Assembly (NCBI GenBank): GCA_934121905.1
Contig: CAKOVI010000002.1
Location: 62,001-126,000 of the forward strand
DNA length: 64,000 bases
Direction: 5' to 3'
Source: an uncultured Clostridia bacterium
Lineage (GTDB): Bacteria > Bacillota > Clostridia > TANB77 > CAG-508
The translations under genes and the position numbers were made by a program. The notes beneath the pieces were generated by a model, which was not told the origin of the DNA, ran no database searches, and saw nothing but the letters and a program-made list of their open reading frames with translations. This document shows, piece after piece, positions 8,109 through 18,156 of this stretch (the stretch's first letter is position 1; each line of letters begins with the position of its first letter).

Positions 8109-9993
8109 AGATGAATACAAGGTTTTACATAAAAAGACAATTAAAGAAATAATTGCACCTGCAGGTATAGATGCATCTAAATTAGACCATATGGAAATTG
8201 TATCTAATGTAACTAGATATGCAAGAAGTTTTTTTGTTTCAGGACTTCCAAGGTCTTGCACATTTCCAGAATTATTTAGAAATTTATATATGTTTGGAGA
8301 CATAAATACATCAATATACATATATCCAATATCAGAAGCTAACTCTCAAAATGATTTGAATAAAACTATTGTTGAATTGGAAACAGAAAGATTAATGGCA
8401 AGTGATAAGGGAAATATCAATAGGGAAAGTGATGTTTCTCAAAAAAGGTATGAAACAGAAATATTAAGAGATCAAATTGCCGCGGGATTTAATAAATTAT
8501 ATGAAGCAACTATTGTTTCTACATTATTTGCATATAGTATGCAAGACTTAGAAAGATTAACAAAGTTACTTTCAAATGAAATGTCAAAATCATTAGTTAG
8601 TATAAAAAGCGCATGGGCTATGCAAGAAGATGCTTTTAAATCATGTTTACCTTTGATGGAAAATACAGTTCAAAAAAAGCAAATTTTTGATAGACCATCA
8701 ATGGGGACTGTATTTCCTTTCTTAACTTCTGAAGTTGGACATCCAACGGGTGTACCTTTGGGAATAAATAGGCAAACAGGAGAGCCAATATTATTTGATA
8801 ATTTCCATCCATCACTTACCAATTATAATATGGTTATATTTGCTAAATCAGGTGCTGGTAAATCAGTTACAATGAAAACATTAATTTCTAGGTCATCAGT
8901 TCTTATGGGAATTGAAAGTTTAGCACTAGATGCAGAAGGGGAATATTATGCAGTTGCAGAAGCATTGGGAGGAATAAATGTTATTATAAGCCCTAATTCT
9001 TCTACAATTATAAACGTATTTGACATAGAAGTGGAAAGAGCAAAAGATGCAATAACTGGTAGAGAAAGAGAAATATTAAATGTAGAAAACAAGGTAGAAG
9101 ATGTAACACAGGCTTTAATGACAATGGCTAAAGGTAGTACAAAAACAGAACAAGTAAACGAGCTTACAAAGCAAATTATATCAGAATCGGTTGCTGCCGA
9201 ATATGCAGCTTTAGGTATAACATCTGATCCAATGAGCCTTTATGAAAATGCAAGGATAACAGGTACATTTGGTAGAAAGAAGAAACAAATGCCTACAATA
9301 GGTTCATGGTATAGAAGATTAGAACATATGGCACAAGAAAATGATAATGATGATTATAGATTCCATTATAGTTATTTGTTAAAAGTTATGAAACAGTACA
9401 TAAGAGAATTTGGTGGACAAATGGCATATTTTGATGGACAATCATCTTTTGAGTTGTTAGATGGTGCACCATTTATAAATATAGATATATCTCAACTAGA
9501 GGAAAGATTTGCAAGACCTCTTGCACAACAAATATTACTTTCTTGGATTTGGGAAAAATTTGTTAAGAAAAACAGTGAAGATAGAAAAAAAGCAAGACAA
9601 AAAAGGGTTATAGTTGATGAGGCATGGATGTTACTTCCTTTCCCTGAGGCTGTAGACTTTTTAAATAAAATGGCAAGACGTGCAAGAAAAAGAAACGTAT
9701 CTTTGGCAATTATTTCACAGAGATTTCAAGATTTCTATGAAAAACCAGAAGCTCAAGCAGTACTTACATCGTCTGATACTAAGCTATTCTTAGCACAGGA
9801 CAAGTCTGAAATTGCACTTCTTCAAGAAGTATTTAAATTAAGCTCGGGAGAAGCATCATTTTTGGTTACTTGTACAAGAGGTGAGGGTCTTTTGAAAGTT
9901 GGCTCAGAAACTGCGATATTGCAAATTACACCAACACAAAAAGAATTTAAATTTGTTGAAACTAACTTAAATAAGTTAGCAAAAGAAAGCTAG
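8056..9993 (+). CDS. virB4: VirB4-family ATPase of the type IV secretion-like system
   Basis: 645 aa from the ATG at 8056, which has SD AAGGAGGAA (8040-8048); an upstream in-frame ATG at 8032 lacks an SD. Walker A is KSGAGKS at about residues 264-270 and Walker B is RVIVDEAWMLL at about 516-526. These are preceded by the VirB4 N-terminal domain and followed by QRFQDFYE and TSSDTKLFLAQD motifs typical of VirB4/TraE ATPases. It is a cytoplasmic, membrane-associated energiser of the secretion machine. No VirB11 or VirD4 ATPase is found in the window, so this is the only motor gene in the locus. Confidence 0.92.
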   Translation: MALFKKKEKEVDQEEKREDEYKVLHKKTIKEIIAPAGIDASKLDHMEIVSNVTRYARSFFVSGLPRSCTFPELFRNLYMFGDINTSIYIYPISEANSQNDLNKTIVELETERLMASDKGNINRESDVSQKRYETEILRDQIAAGFNKLYEATIVSTLFAYSMQDLERLTKLLSNEMSKSLVSIKSAWAMQEDAFKSCLPLMENTVQKKQIFDRPSMGTVFPFLTSEVGHPTGVPLGINRQTGEPILFDNFHPSLTNYNMVIFAKSGAGKSVTMKTLISRSSVLMGIESLALDAEGEYYAVAEALGGINVIISPNSSTIINVFDIEVERAKDAITGREREILNVENKVEDVTQALMTMAKGSTKTEQVNELTKQIISESVAAEYAALGITSDPMSLYENARITGTFGRKKKQMPTIGSWYRRLEHMAQENDNDDYRFHYSYLLKVMKQYIREFGGQMAYFDGQSSFELLDGAPFINIDISQLEERFARPLAQQILLSWIWEKFVKKNSEDRKKARQKRVIVDEAWMLLPFPEAVDFLNKMARRARKRNVSLAIISQRFQDFYEKPEAQAVLTSSDTKLFLAQDKSEIALLQEVFKLSSGEASFLVTCTRGEGLLKVGSETAILQITPTQKEFKFVETNLNKLAKES

Positions 9994-10020
9994 AAAAATA
10001 ATGAGAAAGGAAATAGAAAT

Positions 10021-11751
10021 TTGAAAAAAAGATTTGTCTTAAAGTTAATATTAACATGTATTATATTAGTTATATTTTCGTTTTTATTTCCTTATCAAAG
10101 GGAATATGGATACAATACACATACAACAGACGAAGGACCAGATGTTTCTGACACAAGTACTAAATGGTATTTTACATATTATTCAGATGGAAATGGAGGA
10201 CTAGCACATACAAATCCTAATACAGGAGCTAATTTTCAACAAAGTGATTGGACAGTTAATGAAACATATGGATGGCATGAATGGGAATATAATGGCAATA
10301 AATATGTAGTTATGGCAGCAGCAACATGTGAATACTTAGATGATTTACCGAGTGAGCATTATCCATTTTTATCTAAGCAAAGTAATATCCATTATTTTCA
10401 TTATGGTTCAAAGGAAAACAACTGGAAATATTCAACATTCCAATTTAAATTTGAAAATAATGGAGATACAAACGTATATAATGGAATAGTGCTGGATACA
10501 TGTGAAATGTCAATAGACCCATCAAACCCTGCATGGGATACTGCAGCAGGGGATAATTATGGATCAAAGAAACCGAATACACAATGGCTTGATGTTCATG
10601 TTGAATTAGGGTATCCTGAAAAAAGTAAATATAATAAATTTAATGGACAACAAATAACATTGACATCAGATGGTACGTTTTCATCAACATCGGGAACAAC
10701 TAATAAATCTAAAAATAAAATAATTTTTTTAGAGATTTTAAAAGGATTTTTTTCTGTACCATCTGATGTAGTAAATATGCTTATGAATTATACTGCAACG
10801 GAAGGAAAATACGGCATAAAAATAAAATCTGAAAAAAGTGATATTGAACAAGACAAAAATTTAAAAAAGAAAATTAATATAGATGATGCAATAAGTGAAG
10901 ATGAAATTGATACAAAGAAAATAAAAAATATAATAAAAATAGCTAATATAGAAAGTACAATCGATAATAAAAAAGGCGAAAAGGAAACAGTATTTTCCGA
11001 AAACACAGAAATACCTACAATACAAGTGGATCCATATAGCCTAGCAATGGGAATTTTTCAGATATTCGATATTGATTTTTTTAATACTAATAGCAAAAAT
11101 ACCAATAAGATATGGAAAGGATTCAGAAATCTTGTAGCATCTATAAGTCATACTGTTATGTATATTTCAGCTGTTTTGTTGTTAACAATGCTAATATGGA
11201 GAAGTATATTATTTGTAAAATCTTCTTTTGATGGTAACCCAAAAGGAGCTCAAGAATCTAAAACAATTATAGATAATGTGATTAAAGCAGTTTTGATAGT
11301 TTCTTGTACATACGCAATTATGTTAGTTTTGCTATATTTTTACAATAATATATTGTCACTTATTTTAAATGGCAATAAATCGATTTATTTAATAAGGGCA
11401 AATGTTGAGAAAATATGCTCATTTAATACAAATTATGTTGGATATTTTAAATATTTGACAATGACAACAAATAGTGTTGCTGGTTTATTGTATTCTTTAC
11501 CATACTTTTTTTCTACGATATGTACACTAGCGGTGTTTTTAGGAATGTTTGCAAGGACAGTAATTATAGGAGCTTTAGTTGCCCTTGCTCCAATTAGTGC
11601 AGTTTTTACTATGCAGGGAAAAACAATTAGTGAAAAACCTAAACTATCTAATATTTTAATATTCGAGTATTTTATAAAGTTTTATACAATACTTTTATTT
11701 GCACCATTAATTATTGTTATTTTATATAGAATGATGTTAAACATAGTGTAG
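10021..11751 (+). CDS. VirB6/TrbL-like polytopic protein 1 with large N-terminal extracellular domain
   Basis: 576 aa from TTG 10021 (SD AAAGGAAA, 8-nt spacing). Signal-anchor helix at about 5-24. An extracellular Trp/Tyr-rich domain (about 30-210) shares a style with the N-terminal part of the 19525 gene (WHEWEYNGNKYVVMA here against WAYVTVAGEKWFLIA there). A linker follows. The conserved paralogue block (YSLAMGIFQIFDIDFFNT, about 338-355) leads into several membrane helices from about 373 to the end. Similar blocks are found in the next two genes and in the 21897 gene, so four VirB6/TrbL-like paralogues share this locus. It probably forms part of the membrane channel. Confidence 0.7.
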   Translation: MKKRFVLKLILTCIILVIFSFLFPYQREYGYNTHTTDEGPDVSDTSTKWYFTYYSDGNGGLAHTNPNTGANFQQSDWTVNETYGWHEWEYNGNKYVVMAAATCEYLDDLPSEHYPFLSKQSNIHYFHYGSKENNWKYSTFQFKFENNGDTNVYNGIVLDTCEMSIDPSNPAWDTAAGDNYGSKKPNTQWLDVHVELGYPEKSKYNKFNGQQITLTSDGTFSSTSGTTNKSKNKIIFLEILKGFFSVPSDVVNMLMNYTATEGKYGIKIKSEKSDIEQDKNLKKKINIDDAISEDEIDTKKIKNIIKIANIESTIDNKKGEKETVFSENTEIPTIQVDPYSLAMGIFQIFDIDFFNTNSKNTNKIWKGFRNLVASISHTVMYISAVLLLTMLIWRSILFVKSSFDGNPKGAQESKTIIDNVIKAVLIVSCTYAIMLVLLYFYNNILSLILNGNKSIYLIRANVEKICSFNTNYVGYFKYLTMTTNSVAGLLYSLPYFFSTICTLAVFLGMFARTVIIGALVALAPISAVFTMQGKTISEKPKLSNILIFEYFIKFYTILLFAPLIIVILYRMMLNIV

Positions 11752-11765
11752 AAAGGAGGAATATA

Positions 11766-13539
11766 GTGAAAAAAAGATTTCTAAAATTGATTATTATTTC
11801 AATTTTAATTATTTTGTACCTGTTGAATTGTAGTGTTACCTTAGCTGTAGATGTGCAAGAGTTGACGAACGGGAGAATTGCTAAAAATGTTGATACTAAG
11901 TTAGTGGTAGCTCAAGATGTAGTTGCAGAAAGTAATATGTTCGATAGCACGATTCAAGCTAAGTCAGCAAGACAGCAATGTGTAGAGTTTATGAAAACAT
12001 CATTCCGGATATACTGGAAATGATGTAACAGAACGCATGAAAATAACAACAAAATTACAAGCAAAAGGAACATGGAATGGAAAATATAAGTTATATGTTG
12101 GAGAAAAAAACAGCAATAGTTATGGAAAACCACCTTGCGTACAAAAAAATTTATCAAAAGATGATTTAAAAAATATTTATGGTTATCAAGATTCTTTTGG
12201 AAGCAATTCATGGGATGCAGTTTTAATAGTTTCGCCTGTATCGAAAGGTTTGGATTCTACAGATATTGAACATAACGGTTTTCTACTAACAATTGAGGAA
12301 GTATATACAGGAACAGATGGAATAGCAGCAAGCAGTCAAGCGACAACAAGTGACAATACAGGGTCTATGGAAAACTTTGACGGTCAAGATGCTGCAACAA
12401 GTGCGGTAGAAACAGCAGCAAAAGTAGCATCATGGGCAGCGGAATTTTTGAAAAACTCTGGTGGAAAAATGACAACAGTAATAATGGATGGTCTATTATT
12501 TTTAGCAGATGGAATACAGTACTGGGCAAGTTCTTTTCAAACACTAGGTGATCATACTGCAAGAGATTTTACTATAACTTATACATATGATGATTTAAAG
12601 AAAGATGCTGAAGGAGAAGACATAAAAAAAGATAAAATAAAAAATAGTGAAGAAGCAATTGGAAATAGAGATAAATATACAAAAGTATCAGGATATAAAG
12701 AAAAAGAAACTGAGTCTTGGCAAAAGGAAATTAATTTAGATAAGCAAACTGAAGATGCATATACAAAAGAAAATGAAATACCAGTAATGGTTGGAGATGT
12801 ATATAATGTTATAGTAAATCATATAGATTTTTTTGATATTAACTTTTTTACAGGAAATAAAGACAAAAAGGCAGATGGAAAAACAGCAAAACATGCCAAG
12901 GATTCTACTTGGATGGTTCTAAGAAATTTCGTAACATCTGTTATACATATTGTTATATATATATCAGCTACAACTTTGATATTATCATTAATTTATAATG
13001 GAGTAAAAATAGTCGGACACTCTTTGGATAATCCTTCAGCTAGAGCTGAATACAAAAAAGGACTTGAAAGGTTTTGGAAAGCTTTGCTTATGTTAGTTGG
13101 TTCAGTAATAATAATGGGATTATGCATTTTTGGTGCAAAGACATTCTATGAAGATATAGAAAGTAATGATTCATATGAATTGCCAATAAGAGTTAATGTA
13201 GAAAATGCAGAATATAGCTTTAGTACAACTTTTACAGGATATGTAAGATATATGGCTGGAATTGAAGATATTGACCAAGCATTAAAAAAGACAGTTTATA
13301 CTATGGGATATATAGTACTTGCAATAATAAACTTTATTGCTATGCTAGGAATGGCAATTAGTGTATTTGCTTTATTTGGACTATCTATGTTGGGACCGAT
13401 TCTTGCGGCTTTATATGTTTTTGATAAACAAGGACCTATAAGTTATGCTTCATGGGTAGAATTGTATGTAGGATTTTCTATAATACCAATATTTGTTATG
13501 TCCATTGGATACAAATTAGTTTTGTCGACGGTTGGATAG
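11766..13539 (+). CDS. VirB6/TrbL-like polytopic protein 2, interrupted by a CGG +1 frameshift
   Basis: GTG 11766 (SD AAAGGAGG). The zero frame reaches TTC CGG ATA TAC TGG AAA TGA and stops at 12023. Skipping the C at 12006 gives TTC-GGA-TAT-ACT and a 590-aa protein to 13539. It has a signal peptide, an extracellular domain (about 25-230) and the paralogue block VYNVIVNHIDFFDINFF, followed by membrane helices and an ELPIRVNVE...GYVRYMA segment shared with protein 3. The start downstream of the shift (ATG 12037) has no SD and no signal peptide, so the two parts are best read as one gene. In-frame CGG occurs once, at codon 81. Confidence 0.75.
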
Positions 13540-13565
13540 ATTATATAGGAAAGGAGGAATTATCA

Positions 13566-15315
13566 TTGTTTAAGTATTTGTATAAAATATTATTTATTTT
13601 TGTATTAATTGTAATTAGTATAAATACGATTACATATGGTGCAAACCAAAAAGATTTTTTTAAAGAATTTAATACAAAAACCATTGCTACATGGTATCCA
13701 GACTTTACAGTTGAAAGAAGTACAGATGAAAGAATGGCGGAATGGCGAAATGAATTGATTAGTAAAATTAATTCTTCTGTAAATTGTGGAAGTGGCATTA
13801 ATACAATTACTAAAACGATGATTTTAGACTCTAAAATATGTATTGTAAAAGAGGGCTCGGACTCGAAAAAATATAAAATTAGAATTCGGAAATGACATTG
13901 ATGGTATTGAAGAAATTTCGGTTTCTAAGAAGGATTTAAAAAATGAATGGGGATGGGATGGTTCATCTAATGAATGGGATGCAGGAATAATAGTAAATGC
14001 ATCATTTGTCGAAGGAGGAGGCTATTTACCTAAACATATATTTTTTATAAATCTATTGTATTGTGGAAAAGGGGAAAAATTTAACAAACAGGTCGAAAAA
14101 ATAAAAAATGATTCAAGTTCAGGGATAAATGATGAAATTGATTTTGGGGTTGATTTAAATGCGGTACAAAATGCAGTAAATGGTCTAAAAGATGCAGCAG
14201 ATACTATTCTTGATTTTAAAAGCAACTTTCAAAAAAATCAATTTGGAACTTTGGTAACTTTGGGGTTAGATATTTTAATTAATGCTTTTGGAGATACACC
14301 TCAATCATTTGCAAATATGATTCAAACCGTAAGTGATGGAACAGTTAGAGATAAAAATACAGTAATGTATGAATATTCAGAGTTACAAGATGACGGTGCT
14401 GGAAAAAATTCTGACAAAGGAGCTGGAAATAGAGATAAATACACTAAAGTAGGAGTTTGTCAACTAGGGCAAGGCGAAAAGTGGCAAAAAGTTATCGACA
14501 TAAAAAAGGATAATACAGATAATTTAACATTTAAGACCAGTACAAAAATTCCAGTAATGTCAGGAGATGTATATAATATTGCGGTAAACCACATAAATTT
14601 TTTTGATGTAAATTTTTTTAGAAAAGATTCATCTACAGAGAGATATACTAATAATAAAATAGTAAAGGTTGGTGACAATAAGGTACTAAAATCTTTAAAA
14701 AAATTTATCTCATCATCAATTCATGTTACTTTGTATGTTGCAAGTGCAATGTTAATAACAATGTTAATTGTTTATGGAGTACAAATTGTAAGACATTCAT
14801 TTGACAATCCTCAAGCTAATGAGCAGGCTAAAGAAGGATTAAATAAGTTTATAGAGTCAGTAGTTATGTTAGTGAGCTCTGTTATAATTATGGCAATATG
14901 TCTATATGGCAGTGAAGCAATTTTTTCTCAAATAGATGAAGAAGATACATATGAGTTACCAATAAGGGTAAATGTTGAAGAAACAAAATATAGCTTTAGT
15001 ACAACTGTAACAGGATATGTAAGGTATATGGCTAGTATAGAAGATGTAGATAAATATGCAGAGAAAGCTTTTTATTCATTTGGATATATTTTTCTTGCAT
15101 TAATAAATCTTTTAGCAGTTGTGATGATGCTGGTAAGAATGTTTGGATTATGGATATTATCTATATTAGGACCAATAATCGCAACAATGAATATATTTGA
15201 TAAAAAAATTATTATGAGTTATAAAACGTGGGTTGAACTATATATAAGTCTATCTATTATCCAGATTGTTGTTACTATGGGATATAAAATAGTGTTAAAT
15301 TACTTAATGTATTAA
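13566..15315 (+). CDS. VirB6/TrbL-like polytopic protein 3, interrupted by a CGG +1 frameshift
   Basis: TTG 13566 (SD AAGGAGG). The zero frame ends at 13895 (ATT CGG AAA TGA). Skipping the C at 13887 gives ATT-GGA-AAT-GAC and an uninterrupted 582-aa protein. The restored segment YKIRIGND aligns with YKLYVGEK of protein 2, where the same glycine is a plain GGA codon with no extra C. Further downstream both share a KDL..(I/E)(Y/W)G block and a SNEWDAGIIV / SNSWDAVLIV strand. Signal peptide, extracellular domain, then the NHINFFDVNFF block and membrane helices as in protein 2. Probably a channel component; close paralogue of protein 2. Confidence 0.75.
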
Positions 15316-15328
15316 AGGAGGTTTTTAA

Positions 15329-17374
15329 ATGGATATAGGAATGTCGATTCTAATATTGGGAGGAACTGTTATATTGCCTTTCATTTTAGTATTTTCATTT
15401 GCGGCAAAAAAACTTGGGTTAAATGTAGGATTTAATGGACCAATGAAAATGATAGGAGGAGGAAAAGGTGAAGGTGAAAAAGCAAAACAATTTGATAAAC
15501 CTCCTGTAACAAATCCGGCGGAAGCAAATACACCTAGAAATAATATGCAACCATCAGGAAATGCTATGTATAATTCAAATTTATTACCAGATATGAGAGG
15601 GATAGATAATGGAAACAATATGCCCGATTTATCAAATTTAGCTGAAACAGCAAATGTGGCAAATGCAGGTGCCGTAGGCCGAGTTGGGGCAACTGTAGCA
15701 ATTGGTTTAGCAAATCTTATAGGTGTGGTAAATCAAAGTGGAGAAGTTAAGAATCGTTTTAGGGCTAGACGTCAGATTATGGGAAATGTAACTCAAACAG
15801 CTTCTATGCTAAGTAATATAAAACTAAAAGGTCCAAAGGGATTAGCACAAAATGCAAGTAATATTGTAAACAATACTAATCGTGGAAGAATTAATATGAG
15901 TCAGAATGCACCAGCTTTAAATAATATTGCACGAGGAAGAACAAGTTTGAGCCAATCAGGAAATGCAACAAACCTTATAAATGGAAACATAAAAAGAATT
16001 ACATCTAGTCAAAGCCATATACATACATCTAATTTAAAAATGAGACCTATATCAAGGGTTCAAAGCTTAAATGTACAAAATTTTTATGCTAAGAAAGGTC
16101 TTTCAATGAGACTAAGTAGAATGGCCAATGGATTACCAGTAAATAATTCTAATGTTAAACAAATAGAGAATAATAATAACATGCAAAAAGGTGAAAATAT
16201 TCAATTCAATGTAAATGATTTAAATGTACAAAGAAGTAGTAATTATAGAATGGTTAATCAACAAATTTATGCAGGAAAAAATCTGATTGAAAATGAGGTT
16301 GAAAGAAGAAAACAATTTGATGCTAATCCAAAAAATAACATTTTAAATGAAACAGAAAAAACGAAAGTTTACAATATAAGTAGGTATCTTGAGCAGAAAA
16401 GTGTCGGAGTACCAGCAAAACAGTATATAAAACAAAAAAATAAAAATGAGAAAGTTCTAGATGCAGTGAGGGCAGTTGTAAAAGTTTATCCTGGTGCAAC
16501 AGAACAAGATTTATTAAAAATAAGCCAACTTGCTCTAGAAAAAAATAAACAAAGAGATAATAATAGAAAAGCAATTGCAGCACAGCAGGCAAGTATGGGA
16601 AATAACTATGATAGTGATACTAGAAAACAGATATTTAATGAAAATTTAAGGGGTTCTGAATCTGCAAGTATAAGAATGGAAGATTGGGTAAATAAGAATT
16701 TTTCAGATCAGATTAATGGTATAAGTGAAGAAAGAATGCAAGAAATTAGAAAACAGGCAGAAGAATATGAGTTAAAAAGTAGAACTATTTCACTTGAAGA
16801 TAAGGAAGCTCAACATGCAAGAGATAATGGAGAGGAAATAGATGAAGTTGATTCTTCTGATTACTATGGAAATATATCTAGTGACCAAGATAGAGAAAGA
16901 GTTATACAGCAAAAGATGGAAGAACTTACAAATCAAGAAGTGGAAAGTAATCGTCAATCTATTATAGAATCAATAAAAGACCAATTTATAGAAAATCCGG
17001 ATGACTTTAGAACGATTTTAGGCGATGAATTTGTTGAAAAATATAAAACGGCTTTAAACGGTTCAGAAGCAGAATTTGAGAGAAAATTTGTTGAGGAATT
17101 GGCTAAAATTGATAATAAGGAACAAAAAGATTATTTAGATAAGAATCCTGATAAGAAAACAATGAACTATTATGAAGTTTACAAAGCACGTAAACAACAA
17201 GAATTTAATCAAGATATCGTCCAAGCAGCGGGAGAATTATACAACCAAAACGGACAAATGGCTCAATATCAACAAACACTTAATGCAAATTTACCACAGC
17301 CTGAGGTGAATTCATCAAATATTTATATAAATAGATATGCACAAGAGCAATTATTAAATAGCGAGAATGGTTAA
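15329..17374 (+). CDS. Membrane-anchored Asn/Gln-rich low-complexity protein of the secretion locus
   Basis: 681 aa, ATG 15329, SD AAAGGAGG. A hydrophobic N-terminal segment (about 4-27) is followed by a Gly/Lys patch and about 300 residues rich in Asn, Ser, Gln, Ala and Met with little predicted fold. The C-terminal half (about 330-670) is charged and helical, with repeated QxxRxxxxE patterns. No enzyme motif is visible. It lies between the VirB6-like trio and the wall-hydrolase genes, 13 nt after its neighbour, so it is part of the operon. I do not recognise a family. A cytoplasmic or substrate-like role is speculation. Confidence 0.6.
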   Translation: MDIGMSILILGGTVILPFILVFSFAAKKLGLNVGFNGPMKMIGGGKGEGEKAKQFDKPPVTNPAEANTPRNNMQPSGNAMYNSNLLPDMRGIDNGNNMPDLSNLAETANVANAGAVGRVGATVAIGLANLIGVVNQSGEVKNRFRARRQIMGNVTQTASMLSNIKLKGPKGLAQNASNIVNNTNRGRINMSQNAPALNNIARGRTSLSQSGNATNLINGNIKRITSSQSHIHTSNLKMRPISRVQSLNVQNFYAKKGLSMRLSRMANGLPVNNSNVKQIENNNNMQKGENIQFNVNDLNVQRSSNYRMVNQQIYAGKNLIENEVERRKQFDANPKNNILNETEKTKVYNISRYLEQKSVGVPAKQYIKQKNKNEKVLDAVRAVVKVYPGATEQDLLKISQLALEKNKQRDNNRKAIAAQQASMGNNYDSDTRKQIFNENLRGSESASIRMEDWVNKNFSDQINGISEERMQEIRKQAEEYELKSRTISLEDKEAQHARDNGEEIDEVDSSDYYGNISSDQDRERVIQQKMEELTNQEVESNRQSIIESIKDQFIENPDDFRTILGDEFVEKYKTALNGSEAEFERKFVEELAKIDNKEQKDYLDKNPDKKTMNYYEVYKARKQQEFNQDIVQAAGELYNQNGQMAQYQQTLNANLPQPEVNSSNIYINRYAQEQLLNSENG

Positions 17375-17396
17375 AAGATAAAAAGGAGATTGAAAT

Positions 17397-18137
17397 TTGG
17401 TGAGAAGATTACTAAAAAGACTTAAATGGATTATTTTTATATGTGCTATTTTTTCATTAATAATTTATGCAGGAACAATAATTCTTTTAGATGGAATGAA
17501 TATTATTGATGCAGGAGCAGCAACTGGTTCATCATCCAATATAAATACAGCTATTACTGATGAAGAATTGAAAGAATTAATAAAAAAGTCAGATTCTGAA
17601 ATATGGCAATTATTAACTGGAACAGCATATGATAGTAAACCTACATTATCTCAGGTACCAGAAAGCTTAATGGAACCTAGGATAACAGATATAACAGTTC
17701 CAGTTAGAACTGCTAATGGAGATTCTACTACTGTATTTCAGGTAAATCAAGCACTTGCAGGCTTATTTACAGCTTTCTTTAAAGATTTATATGACCAATG
17801 TCCAGATTTTTATGTTTCAAATTCTGGAGGATATGTTTTTAAAGATGTTAATAATGGAACCACAGGAGCAATGTCAGCACATGCTGTAGGTGCAGCAGTT
17901 GATATAAATGATGAGTACAATCCGTGGCAAGCTGAGCCATATACTAAAGAACAATATAATAGTTTAGGTGAGCCAGAAAAACATTATGTAATATATTATG
18001 ATTCGCCTATGGTGCAAATTGCTAAAAAGTATACATTATCTTGGGGTGGCTTTTGGACAAGAAAAGATGGGATGCATTTCAGTTTTATTGGTGACTGGAC
18101 AAGAGCGAGAACATTACAAGAATATGGTATAAATTAG
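17397..18137 (+). CDS. Membrane-anchored M15-type D,D-carboxypeptidase/endopeptidase (VanY-like)
   Basis: 246 aa from TTG 17397 (SD AAGGAG, 8-nt spacing; GTG 17400 is possible). N-terminal anchor at about 10-32. The catalytic region has the zinc-site pattern SAHAVGAAVDIND (His about 162, Asp about 169) and a downstream GMHFSF (His about 226), as in VanY/Peptidase_M15_4. It should act on peptidoglycan stem peptides outside the membrane, making room for the apparatus to cross the wall. Such hydrolases are regular parts of Gram-positive type IV secretion loci. Confidence 0.8.
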   Translation: MVRRLLKRLKWIIFICAIFSLIIYAGTIILLDGMNIIDAGAATGSSSNINTAITDEELKELIKKSDSEIWQLLTGTAYDSKPTLSQVPESLMEPRITDITVPVRTANGDSTTVFQVNQALAGLFTAFFKDLYDQCPDFYVSNSGGYVFKDVNNGTTGAMSAHAVGAAVDINDEYNPWQAEPYTKEQYNSLGEPEKHYVIYYDSPMVQIAKKYTLSWGGFWTRKDGMHFSFIGDWTRARTLQEYGIN

Positions 18138-18156
18138 GGTACAAAAAGGAGAAAAT

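Noticed and set aside
14056..15315. Separate gene starting at TTG 14056
   Set aside because: No SD and no signal peptide; the frame is open upstream to the CGG shift site and continuous with the exported N-terminus.
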